Of a stretch of 64,000 nt of DNA, positions 49,253 through 60,056 are shown one piece after another. The stretch lies in NCBI GenBank assembly GCA_018697195.1, contig CM031878.1, forward strand, positions 6,416,022 to 6,480,021. Reading direction: 5' to 3'. A program made the translations under genes and the position numbers. This stretch comes from Certhia americana. Its lineage: Eukaryota > Chordata > Aves > Passeriformes > Certhiidae. Each line of letters starts with the position of its first letter. Position 1 is the first letter of the stretch. The notes beneath the pieces are model-generated. The model did not search any database. It saw nothing but the letters and a program-made list of their open reading frames with translations, and was not told the origin of the DNA.

Positions 49253-49813
49253 TCATCTCAACCATAAAAGGTACCTCAATGCTCCGAACAGGCACCGTAA
49301 AACATGATTGAAAGGGAGTTTAGAGATATTGCTAATGGCCCCAACATAAGGAGTGTGGCTATAAAAGACAAAAAGATGCATGGCTAAAACTGCCCACCAC
49401 AAGTCTTTGAAGAGCATCTGACTACCCAGGCATGCCAGAGACAGCAATTGCTGATGGACCTGGTCATGCAAATCTGCTAAGACAGAGACACCTTCAAACA
49501 CCTCATGCTTTTGCTCCCTCTGAAAATAATGCAGTTGTTCAGCAGAGACACAGCTCACATCCCCAGGCTCATTCTGGGGGCATTGGGTGGCTTTTGGAGG
49601 GTGGGGATGGTAAAGAGTGAAGCAGGACTCTCGAACTCGGCCTCTAGGTCTGGATGAAAAACTGTAGTTGTAAAATTCCAGTGTCTCATCAATCAGCTTT
49701 CCAGGTTTCAACATCTTTGTACAGTGTTCATGAAACTGTGTCATTTTGGTTGGAATGGAAGTCTGGAGAACATGCAGGAGTCCATCCTCCTGCTCACAGC
49801 AGGAAAACTTCAA
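49253..49813 (-). other. longest open frame in the window (186 codons), probably not a gene
   Basis: The frame starts MKFSCCEQEDG and has one hydrophobic region near residues 130-150. I recognise no domain and no family. There is no visible promoter, polyadenylation signal placed sensibly, or splice context, and the composition is ordinary for the region. A frame of this length is expected somewhere in 64 kb of six-frame sequence. A lineage-specific or retrocopy-derived origin cannot be excluded without a search. Confidence 0.1.
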
Positions 49814-50356
49814 AGTTAGTTTTGAAGTAATTCTGCTGTTTCTATTTAAGCCAGGTGATTTAAAGTGTAATTAATATGTGCAAAATACTTCAGCAGGCTG
49901 AAAGTCATTTCATGGACTTTCAGGGTTCTCATTTGGCTATGCTTATTTTGAAACATGGTCCTTATGGTATCTTTAGTGGAAAGGGTGCTGGTCTGTGCTG
50001 AGATTCAGTCAGGAGGACTGTTTGGTTAAATTTATCCTACCCTTCAGGGAGCAAATTCTGAGTAGGAGCTATATTTTGAATATCTGTAGGTCAAGGTTAT
50101 GCATGACCATGACTATGCATTTTATTTAGGCCATTTAAAAAAATGTATTGTAAGGCAAATCTGTGTTGATGGCTATGTGGTAGAACTACTTTCTTTTTTT
50201 AATCACTGGTCAGCAGATGAAATAATAACAATAAGGAGAACTGTGCCTTGGGGGAAACTTACTAAAATGCTAGCTTTCTGCCTGAGAACCTGTCTGTTTC
50301 TCATTCTTACTAACTCCACGCCAGAGATATGAAAACAGTGCATGCATCTAAAAGTC
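49814..50356. other. unique non-coding DNA
   Basis: No recognised feature before the LTR start. Confidence 0.5.
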
Positions 50357-51395
50357 TGTCATGGTTTGACCCAGGCTGGACACCATGTGCCAACCAAGCC
50401 ACTCTATCATTCAAATCTTCAGCTGGGCAGAGGAGAGAAAAAACACCACAACAAGCTCCTGGGTTGAATAAGGATGGGTAGAGATCACTGGCCAATTACC
50501 AACACAGGCAAAACTGCCTAAACTCAGGGAAATTTATTTAATTTATTACTAATGAAGTCAGAAGAGGGAAATGCAAAATGCAAGTCAAACCCTAAAATTA
50601 CTTTACCCCACCCCTCCTTTCTTCCTGGGCTTGACTTCACTCCCAATTTCTCACTGTGGTCAGTTCATTGCATGTTGTCTTTGCTACTCTCTCCCCCCCG
50701 ATGTTCAACTCTTCTCACTCTTACCCTGCTCCAGTGTGGGGTCACACCCACAGGAGGAAGTCCTCCATGAGCTGCTCCAGTGTGCATCCCCTTCCACAGG
50801 GTCAGTCCTTTAGGAGCAACCTGTTTCAGCATGGATGTGTCCCATGGAGTCATTCCTTCAGGAACAGTCTGGGTCCCCCAAGGGGTCACAGATCCTGCCA
50901 GGGTCCTGCCCCAGCTCAGGCTTCCTATGGGGTCACAGCCTCCTTTGTGCATCCCCCTGCTCCAGCCTGTGCTGCTCCAGGGGCTGCAGGTGGATCTCTG
51001 CTCCCCCATGCACTTCCTGTGCTGCAGGGGCACAGCTGCCTCCCCATGGGCTGCTCCAGGGGCTGCAGGGGAATCTGAGCTCCAGAGCCTGGAGCAGCTC
51101 CTGCCCCTCCTTCTGCTCTGCCATGGGTGTCTGCAGGGCTGCCCCTCACACACTTCTCAGTCCCCTTCACCAGCTACTGTGCTATTGTGCAACAGCATTC
51201 ACCCTTTCCTCTAAAATACTTTATACCAGAGGTGCTATCACAAGGGTCCAGTGTGGACCACTGGCAGGTCCCTCTTGCACCTGGCTGGCATCAGCTCTGT
51301 GAGGTACAGGGGAGCTTCTGGCACCTTATCTCAGAAAGCAGCCCTGCAGTCCCCCACTACCTTACCGCTCAAGCCAAATACAACCTGACTTAACA
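50357..51395 (-). mobile_element. ERVL-like avian LTR, probably solo and 3'-eroded
   Basis: Begins TGTCATGGTTTGACCCAGGC, the same terminal word as the LTR at 3191 but with a different body. The middle (50730-51135) is made of imperfect tandem blocks around CTGCTCCAG, GGGGTCACA and GGGGCTGCAGG. The right part carries ATACCAGAGGTGCTA and CTGGCTGGCATCAGCTCTGT, sequences I associate with a common bird ERVL-like LTR. Minus orientation is supported by a GGTATAAAG TATA box (complement of about 51221-51229) and AATAAA-type signals in the complement of 50529-50542. The right terminus is unclear: the expected CATGACA-like end is missing near ACCTGACTTAACA, and no convincing 5-bp duplication was found, so that end is degraded. 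Open frames of 140-162 codons in both strands here are artefacts of the GC-rich repeat. Confidence 0.8.
50730..51135. repeat. imperfect GC-rich tandem blocks inside the LTR
   Basis: Recurring CTGCTCCAG, GGGGTCACA and GGGCTGCAGGxGxATCT words with spacing of roughly 30-100 bp. They give several overlapping open frames on both strands with low-complexity, Pro/Gly/Ser/Cys-rich translations. Confidence 0.75.
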
Positions 51396-52779
51396 AAACC
51401 GTTCCTGTATAAAAGCTGCCCAAATTTGAAAATGTGGAGAATTTTATAAAGTCTTCAAGTGTTGACAAGTTTATTTCTGAATATGTTCCCAAATATTATC
51501 AGAGGATCAAAGCTCCAGACATTTTCTTGGTGTTTATTAGCAATTTCAAGGACTCAGAAAATATAAGTCAGATCTAAAGATGTCGTGAGGTTTTACTCGT
51601 TTAATAATAGAGTTTAGGTTCCTTTATTTGTCTCCTGCTGAGCCTTTAGCTTGAACTTGGGTCACTTTCAAACTTTGGTATGCTCCTGAGGTCTAGAAAA
51701 CCAGGGATTTATTGAACAAGAAAGAAAAAAAAATCTCAAGTGTGCACATGACAGCAGAGGGCAAGGCCTCAAACAGCTTGAGATTGCTGTAAAAATCCTG
51801 ATGGGTTTCTAAGCCCTATCATTGTCACAAGCCTCTAGCAGGCACTACTCCTTGTAGCCAGTTAGGTTCCTCATGGGAGGCTGCAGAGCACGCAGCCTTT
51901 CCCCAGGGCCAAGAGGTGAGTGTCTCAGGCAAAATGTTAGCTTGACTTTTTTTAGAACAATTTCATATGAATTCTTCAAAGACAAACAGGAATAGAAGAA
52001 TAGCTAAATGTAAAACTAATTCTCTTTATTTTTCAAATTATTTTTGAGCTTACCCTTGCTCCCCAACTTTTTGGTTAGCAATTCTTTCTCTTCCTCCCTC
52101 TTCTGGGCTAGGGTGGTCCTAATGTTGAAGATGATCTATCCTATTTCTCTCCAGGCTACTGTAGGAGATGGAGGAGCAGGGCTAGGAGAATACTCTTGTT
52201 CAGTAACAAGAGCACCTCTTGAGCTGAACAGCTCTGAACAGCTGTAGAAGTGGTTTCATTCCTCAGGTCACAGTGTGCTTCTCACTCTGCTGGGTGCTTC
52301 TGTGAGACTGTCCAGGTCACAGGGATGCCCTAAAATTGATATTCCAGGTGAGACCATGACCATCAAGGGGTGCTCAGCCATCATTTGCTCTCCCACTTAT
52401 TTCCCACCTCCTGCAGCAGCAGAAGGTGCTTGAGGGCCAAATCAGTTTCTGCCCAGTTCTGCACTAGGAGTTCTAATGTAGTAGGCTGGGAAAGGATAAC
52501 TGGGAGATGCTCCTTTCCTTAGGAGACTCATTCCACTGCTGAGGGGTCTCCTTCTCCCCTGCCCCAAGCCTAAGCTTTTCACAAAGCTGACCTCACCACC
52601 ACAACAGCTATGCTCCTGCCTGCACCAAATGACCCACAGTTACCAGGGTAGGGTGACATGACGGTGAGAAGCACTCTGACTCTCCAAGCTGTCTTTCTCT
52701 CAGAAGTGCCCTTCACCCCTTGGTGTTGTCCTCACGTTCATCTGCTAGGAGAACAGGACTTTGTGAGAATGTAACTCTT
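51396..52779. other. unique non-coding DNA
   Basis: No gene or recognised repeat. It separates the LTR from the minus-strand CR1. Confidence 0.5.
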
Positions 52780-53320
52780 CACAGAATGACACAATCATTA
52801 GTGTTGGAAAAAAACTCTGAAGACATCAAATCAAACAATTAAACCCACCACCACTGTGTTCACCATTAAACCATGTCCCCAGATGCCACATCCACGCACC
52901 TTTGGAACAATTCTAGGGATGGTGATTCCATTATTGCCTTAAGCAGACTGTTAGAATGCCTGACCACCATTTCAGTGAAGAATTTTTCCAATATCCAATC
53001 TAAACTTCCCCTGGTGCAGCTTGAGCCTGATTTTCTCTTGCCCTGTCACTTGTAATCTGGGAGATGAGGTTGATGTCCTCTTGGCTGCACCCTCCTGTCA
53101 GGGAGTTGTAGAGAGTGAGAACATCCCCCTCTGAGCCTCCTTTTCTCCAGGCCCTTCTCTCCCCAGCTCCCTTTAGATGGTCCTCATTAGACTGGTGCTC
53201 CAGACCCCTCACTGGCTCTGTTCCTTTCTCTGAGTACACCCCACCACCTCAATGTCTTTCTTGTTGTGAGGGGCCCAAAACTGAGGCCAGTGGCTTGTGT
53301 CAGTATGACCAGTGTGATGG
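52780..53320 (-). mobile_element. CR1 LINE 3' fragment
   Basis: Complement of a CR1 tail. From low to high coordinate it shows CACAGAATGACACAATCATTAG (the 3' end), CCACTGTGTTCACCATTAAACCATG, ATTCTAGGGATGGTGATTCC, AATATCCAATCTAAACTTCCCC, GATGAGGTTGATGTCCTC, CTTTTCTCCAGGC, CTCCAGACCCCTC and GTGAGGGGCCCAAAACTGAGGCC. Each is the reverse complement of a standard avian CR1 3' phrase. About 540 bp, 5'-truncated, opposite in orientation to the CR1 at 45.85-46.29 kb. Small frames in it (52873-53055 +, 53000-53239 -) belong to the element. Confidence 0.93.
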
Positions 53321-56300
53321 GGTGGTAATTTACTTTGGGCACACTCTCTGTTCCTCCCCATAAGATGAGGAGGGTAGCAGGACACTGACAGCTGGTACTT
53401 GGGGATACTCAGGAGAAACAGGCAGCTCAGAGCAACTCTTTTTTACTCTGTATTAAGACTCCAAAGGAAACCCACACGTCCTTCCTGAAAACCTCCTCTA
53501 CAAATCCACGTGTCTCTCTAATTGAAACAGGGCAGGGTCTGAAACCATAGGAGTCCACAGCTGCTATTTCTATTGTGCATGTCTGAGTCAAGGTGAAGAG
53601 AAAAGTCAGCAAAATATCCCACAGGGTGAATCCTCCATGTGCCAAGAAAGCTGACTCCACATTAAAGGTGAGAGCCAGAGCTTGCAAAGCAGTGATGGCT
53701 TGGGAAGACAGAGGCCTTGATTCTTTCCAGCAGCCTCCAAGTGTTATTCCCATTAACATTGGCACTAGCCATCACCCTGAATACCCCATGCACCAAAAGA
53801 GGAGTGAAAGTGAGCAGGAGGGAGGGAGGTGATAAAGTTGTCAGGCTGTAGGCAAGGCTCTGGCCTCCAAGGACTGGCAGAGACTGTGTTGTATAGAGAC
53901 ATATCCTGGGATGTGTTTTAACACTAGATTGGAGATGCTCAGCATAAGGGTGGGTTTGCTGATCATGCACAGGCTTCTTCTTTGGTCAATCTTCAGTTCA
54001 GATTGCCAGAAAACCAGGGCTCTGCCTTTTTCTTCTCTTCTATCTTCATTACCAGGGGAAGAAAAGCTCTATGTGGCACAAAAAAAACCCCAAAAAACCT
54101 GAGATGGCAAAGCTGCTAACATTATCTTCCCACATGTGACAAATTTCAGCAGTTGGTGAGTGTTGCTGATCCTGTGGTTCACAAGGACCCTGCCCTTACT
54201 GCCTCCAGGGTCAAAAGCACTTTCAGGCCCCCACCAGCAAACAAAATCTGTCTCAAAGAGCACAGCACGCCATCAGACTGGGCCATGGGGAGACAGGAGA
54301 GAGTATCACTTCTGCACTGGGTCTCTGCTTTTGTGTTGAAAGACCAGTACTTAGATAAAACACAGAGCTGTAGACAGGATGGTTTCTTTTTGCCATGAAC
54401 AAGTCTGAATGCCACAGAGAAATCAAAAGTATCCTTGTTACTGAAGATCCAACCTCTTTTCAGCAAAGAGCAGTGCAGCCTTTCTGCAGAAATATTAGTG
54501 ACTGATGCAGAATTGAGAAGTGAGTCATTCCTCCTTCCCTCTTTTTTCTCCTCTTCCTCCCACCTTGGCACCAAAGTGCACTAAGAAAACAAGACGTCAG
54601 GAAGATGTCTTCTGGATCATTGCTGCAGCACCTTGTCTGCCTTCGGGCTCTGGTGTCAAGTAGTGATCAGCCTCTTTCCTCCAGCCCTGAAGTAGCAGTT
54701 TTCAGACATGACCTTCCACCCCTTCACAGCTCCCTGTGCCTCTAAAATGTCCAGAGGTCAATCCCTCACTGCCTCCAGAAGGAGACCTGTTTTGGAGATT
54801 CCTGCCTCACATCAGCCCCACCTCATGTCCCTGTCATCTCCCATCATGTTACCAAACTGAAGGGAATACCAGGAGTTTAGATGGTGTCCTCCGCCGTGAC
54901 ACGGACTCATCATTTCACTATTTGTTGGGGAGTGGCAGCTGTGCACAGCTTATGGAAAGGTAGCCTTGACTGACTAGCTAAAAATTGGAGGTGACCTAGC
55001 TGTACAACTTACTGGTCAGGAACAATGTGACAAACTTCATCTTTCTTCACTGCCAGCCTCTAAGGTTAGAGAGGGCCACTACCTGTCATAGAGGGGAGGA
55101 GAGAGACAGCTCTATGGATGTGTCTGTCAGTGTGTGTGGAGGGGGGAGAGGAGGGGTATGCTCTTATTCTTTCTTTCCTACTTCGTTATATTGATTTTCG
55201 GTGGCTTGAATGCTTGGAATGCAATAAGGGAGCAATTCCCTTCTATGCTGGCTAGTAAACACTGCCTGTAACTTTATTCTGGGTCAGGAAAGTCAGCACT
55301 TAAAATTAAAAGTGGTTCCAGAGGAGGAAAGCCATATTTTAGGAAATTCCAGCTGGGGGTTCCTTGTTACTGTACTTCATTTTAAAACCCAGTGTCGTGT
55401 CATGTCATGTCATATATGCCTTTAAAAAAGCATTTTACTGATATATATTCTCATCTGCTCTTTACTTGCAATATTTCAAGCAGAAAATATTTTTTAAAAA
55501 TTAGTTCCCTGGCTCTCTGAATTTACAGCAGAGGCCACAGACTATAAAGTGGAAGGAGTTGAAATTAAGCCCAGGGGAGAGAGAAAAGCACTAGAGAGAA
55601 AGTCTCATATGTCAGGTGCTTAAACACATGCATAGTTTAAACGCGTGCCATCTCACCAAATCCAATGGAGCTGCTCTTGCATTTCAGACTAACCCATCTT
55701 AAGCTCTGGGACATAATCTCTAAAAGAATGTGTGTAATGCTGGGGCACAGACTGTGATGCCCATAAGCTGCTCCAGGTCCAACATACAACCAGCTGTGGG
55801 AGCTCCTCTCCTTCTGCGCAAAGCTTCTGCGCTCAGATCTTGGAAAGCCAAAAGGTTTCTCCAAGGCAGTAAAATAAATGTCTTGGGCAGTCAGATTGAG
55901 GAATGAGTGCCCTTGCTGACATGTGGCTCCCAGATGTGAATCCAAGGCAGGATCTGTGTGATTAGGATAGGCAGTTGTGCTAGAGAAGTTCCCCTCAGCA
56001 GAGGCTCATTTCTTGAGTGCAGGGAATTTTAACTGGAAAGCTTCTTTCTCGTGGATCAGACACTTGCAGCAAGTGTTTCACAGGTAGCTAGGCAGCAGCA
56101 CTGAAAGTGTGATCCTTTTAGCTGGATAGACTAAAAAGGCAAGCACCTTCAGGGCTCTGCTCCTGGCACTGTAAAAGCAGGGAACTGTTGGAAACACCCA
56201 GTATAGGAAGCAGGACCAGTGGGGTGGGGTGCTACCCTTTGGAATGCCACGTGCTTCACCAAAGCAAGCACCCCCAATGCTCTATTTGCATTCTGTCCTG

Positions 56301-57234
56301 TAAGAGTCCCTGCAAATCCTCTGCCCACTCTGCAGTGTGTCCACGGACCCAGCAGCAGGGCTGTCACCACTTTGGCAGCTCTCAGGGATGTCTTTGTCTG
56401 GAAACCCTGCTGGGGACATGAAGGAAGCCTGAACAGTCTATGAGATGGCAGGAGGCAAAGTACATCTACCTGGCCCTGAACTCTTATGCACAGTCTCCCT
56501 TTTTCCCCACTTGACATGTACAAACAGTGACAAGCCCTGACCATTCCTAAAGCTGGGGAAAGCCAGACGTGCTGTTAACAACTCCAGCTTCCCCAAAGAA
56601 ATCCCCAGAGACTTACAACAAGGAACTGCCTTGATTCAGGCCAAATGCACTCTTTTTAGGAAACCTCCACAGCTGGATGCCTGGCTGAAACAGCCCCAGT
56701 GAAAGGACACCAGCAAGGCAAGCAGACAAAGGGAAAGACATGGCACTGGTGTTTCACCCCAGCTCTCCTTCTTGTCCCTTCTGTTCATATGAGAGTAGAA
56801 ACCCCTGGCTGAAAGATCTCAACTCTGGGAGTGACAAAAGCTGCTGCAATTCTTTGCATCATCCCTTTCTATGACTCCCTGCTCACTGATTTTCATGCTT
56901 TCCCCTGGTCAGCCACCTAGCCACAACACGGACTGATGGAAGCACAGATATCAGCCCAAGAGGACCATCTCAGCACCTTCCTGGGGTCTCAGTTTCCTGC
57001 ATCTTTACTGTTTTTTTTAATCCAAATTGCTATTTCTTGATGGTAAATCACAACCTGGATTTTAGAAAAAGTTGTGCACTTCCTTTCTGAGAAGGCAAAA
57101 TCTATAGGTTTGCAAATCTTTGCCATCAGCAAAAAAAACCCTTAAATTTCCTAGATTCCCAAACAATTGTCACAAAGCATCTACTTTCAAGATACATTTT
57201 TCAGGATGCTGCTGTTATTCAAGTCTCCATCTAA
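53321..57234. other. unique non-coding DNA
   Basis: No recognised gene. A G-rich patch GGAGGGGGGAGAGGAGGGG at 55138-55156 and a GTCATGTCATGTCAT patch at about 55394-55410 are minor simple sequence. Confidence 0.5.
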
Positions 57235-57620
57235 GCAGCCATGCAACAAGCATCACTTTCAAACAATGGTCTATTGATTACTTGGTTCATTAACAATGAT
57301 GCTATTCCCTGGAGAGGTTTATTACTCTTGTGTTTTAATATTTTGTGCCTTATGATTTGGTCATTAATGGGTACACTTGCATTTCATTTCATTGTGACTA
57401 ACTTTCCTGCAAGGAATTCTCAGCGCAGTCCAAGAACCTCCATGAATAAACGTTTACTGTCATTAGGGGATATGAGTGTGTTGCAGGGCTCAATGGATGT
57501 TTTCATCCTGATGATGCAGCAGTAAATCAATTAAAAACATGATTGATTGTAAAATTGTGGCTAACTTGCTTTTGCTTTGGGATTTCACATGACCTAAGTT
57601 AGTCAGTATAAATCTAACAA
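57235..57620. promoter_or_regulatory. candidate conserved non-coding element (SOX/HOX-like words)
   Basis: AACAATGG (57262-57269, SOX-like), CTATTGATTAC (57271-57281), ATTAACAATG (57289-57298), GGTCATTAATGGG, CAGCGCAGTCC, AATAAACGTTTAC, AAATCAATTAAAAACATGATTGATTG (described by position: 57526-57551) are packed within 350 bp, with two lone CpGs. A 94-codon frame stays open through it but codes a hydrophobic, unrecognised peptide. The call is inference from motif density. Confidence 0.42.
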
Positions 57621-58269
57621 TGTATTACTCGTGCAGTGATCATCTTGCTGGTATCTACAGTGAGGACTGCTATGCACACAACTAAGGCAAGAGGAAGGGC
57701 TAAACCTAGTCCTGCCATATCCTGCAGCTCTATTCCAACACAGAGCACAGAGCCTTGTGCCACTGGTGATTTAACTCCTTTTGGCAACATTTAACTATAA
57801 TTCCCTTTACTAGAGGATAAAATAAATCAAAAGGGCTCTTGGAAGGGCTCTCTACACAGATATGTTCATTCAGATTAGGGTATAGTGTACATTTAGCAAA
57901 GAATAGCTATTCTTAATTAATTCCCTGTCTAGTTGCTTTTTTTTTCAGTCAGACTACTGTAGCCCAAATTAGATTAATCGACTTTGGATATTCTTGCTAA
58001 CAATCACTTTCTCTTATTAAGCATTATTAATATTAGTTCTTAGAAACTGATGATTCTGGAATAACTCAACACATTTAGTTATATCACAAAGTCTCCAGTG
58101 GCATACAATAGCCAGTGTGCTCTGACTTGAGCAGAAGTCCCCACATTCCCCATTTAAAGCTTTTGCCAAGAGCACTGGGTTGTGCCTGCTGAGCAGAGGT
58201 AGTAGTTTCTGTTCTAAAATCAGTTTAGAAATCTTCTGTCTTAGTCTTCTGCAGTAAAATAAAACTGCT
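57621..58269. other. unique AT-rich non-coding DNA
   Basis: No recognised feature. Confidence 0.45.
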
Positions 58270-58880
58270 GGTAACAAGACCAAATCCAGAAGCCGCTATT
58301 AAGCACATAGTGCTGCAAGGTAAATGTGAACCAGAGAGACTGAAAAGACACAGCTCCGGAAAAAAATTGCATTCCTGTCTCCCACACACCCATCCAGGTC
58401 TTCATCCAAATCCCAAAAATGTCGATGTAAGTCCTCCTGTGGGCTCTGAGTGCACACCAGGCGATCTGCTCCTTCTCCACATGTGCACATCTGCAGAGAG
58501 GGGCAGAGGAGCAATCTGCATGGCTGTGTGCTCAAAGAGAGATTTACAGAGACAGTGTGCATAAATCTAGATAATTTATACAGTGCCACAAATACAAACA
58601 GCAACGGGCACCCTTCACAAATTCACATACACAAATGTACCTCCAGTGTGAATAATGCAGTGGCAAAGTGAGCTGCCTTTGTGTGGACATCATTGGTATC
58701 AGCAGTTAGGAATAATAGTTGTCTAATTGTAGTCTTTCATTGTGTGCTGTGTCAAAGCGTGGGCGAGTAATTGCAATCATCAAAACCCTTTCAGAGTGTG
58801 TGCAAAGCCCCGACCCCCATCACCTGCTATCAAGCCTATCTGATCCACCACACACATGCACTTACTGGGCAGATGAATTA
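58270..58880. promoter_or_regulatory. candidate conserved non-coding element
   Basis: CpGs at AAGCCGCTATTAAGC, CAGCTCCGGAAAAAA, AATGTCGATG, AGGCGATCTG, CAACGGGCACC, AAGCGTGGGCGAG and CCCCGACCCCC are interleaved with AATAATTTATAC-type AT-rich words, GAGTAATTGCAATCATCAAAACC (58764-58786) and ATTAAGC. It ends just before the compound microsatellite. Frames on both strands (up to 101 codons) are unrecognised. Confidence 0.42.
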
Positions 58881-58906
58881 GGTAGATGGGCTGTTCTCTA
58901 GTAATA

Positions 58907-58907
58907 C

Positions 58908-59000
<93 letters not shown>

Positions 59001-59001
59001 T
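58907..59001. repeat. compound (ATT)n(ATC)n microsatellite
   Basis: About 18 ATT units (58907-58960) switch abruptly into about 13 ATC units (58961-59001), ending in ATTAACATAA. The two arrays differ by one base per unit, pointing to origin of one from a point-mutated copy of the other. Confidence 0.95.
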
Positions 59002-60010
59002 AACATAATTTTCTCTTTAGCTTTTTGTTTTTCTTCCCTCAAGGTTGTGAAGGGGGGGTTAGAATTTTATTTTTTATTGTTTTTATTCTTATTTTTTGGG
59101 AGTTGGGCGGGGGGATGTGAGACAGCTAGAGACCAATTGCTTTTTTGGGGTGAGATAATATAGATGACAGACATCAACAATTATACAAAATAATATGGTA
59201 ACCAGCAACTGAAAAAAAAAATAATAATTGATTCTCATAGGCTGCTGAGTGTTACAATTTGATGTCTTTCTATTAAAATCCTTGTAATAGACACAGGGAG
59301 AAAGCAGGAAGGGGGGAGAGAGAAAGCAGTTCTTTTTCAAATATTACTCATACGATGGAGCACAAGATATTTTCAGAATGCAAGAGAGACTGATTTCCAT
59401 TAAAATAATCCCATTTCCAGTATTTTTTATTAATATAAACATCTTGGCTCTGGGAATGCCTCCTGGATCATTTATACCTGCTGTATTTTGCATTGGGTTT
59501 AGGGGAAAATCAAGGATAGCACTAAAAATGTAAATATCTGTATAGAAGACAGGAACACCACAATCATGTGGGCTACACACTCTGTCTTGTTGCTGGAGAG
59601 GACTTGCAGATATTTTATCTGGTTCAGCCTGCTGCAGCAAGGAATCCATCTCAGTGCTGTAACTACTGTTACAGAGACCACATCTTGTTCAGGGAGCACA
59701 TATTTTCATGGGTAGATACCCACTTGAAACTTTTAGAGGGTCACAGCTCTGAGTTTTCTGGTATCTGCCTTTATGTGATAGATCATATCAATTTATTAAT
59801 AGTATCTGGTACCTTCTCAGGTACAGATAGACTGTCCTTTTTGCTGAAAGTATCTTCTGTTGCATAAGGATAACATGTAGTTTCCATTGCTGTCCAACAC
59901 TTGTGTGTGCACATTTGAGTTTCTGCAATAAGGCAATTTTAAGGCCTGTAATTAAACTCTCCAAGGAAGCAGGAGAAACCCTATTTTTGTGAAAAATTCA
60001 AGTAAAAGGG
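59002..60010. other. non-coding DNA, T- and G-rich at the left edge
   Basis: Long T runs and G runs (GGGGGGG at 59052-59058; GGGAGTTGGGCGGGGGG at 59098-59114) on the plus strand, then ordinary AT-rich sequence. No gene recognised. Confidence 0.5.
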
Positions 60011-60021
60011 AATTCTGCAGA

Positions 60022-60056
60022 TCATGGAATCATTTAGATCATCAGTTCCAACAATA
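60022..60056 (-). mobile_element. possible CR1 3'-end relic
   Basis: ATCATGGAATCATTTAGATC followed by ATCAGTTCCAACAA resembles the complement of a CR1 terminus with an internal deletion (the usual AGGTTGGAAAAGACC segment is missing). Nothing CR1-like follows, so the call is weak. Confidence 0.3.

Noticed and set aside
50656..51302. Overlapping 140-162 codon frames on both strands
   Set aside because: They lie in the GC-rich tandem blocks of an LTR; cysteine-, proline- and glycine-rich translations are artefacts of the repeat.
51448..51453. AAAGTC as the right target duplication of the 50357 LTR
   Set aside because: It matches the six bases before 50357 but is not preceded by a CA terminus and lies some 50 bp past the recognisable LTR sequence.
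59098..59114. G-quadruplex at GGGAGTTGGGCGGGGGG
   Set aside because: Only three G runs within loop distance; a fourth run is about 40 bp away.
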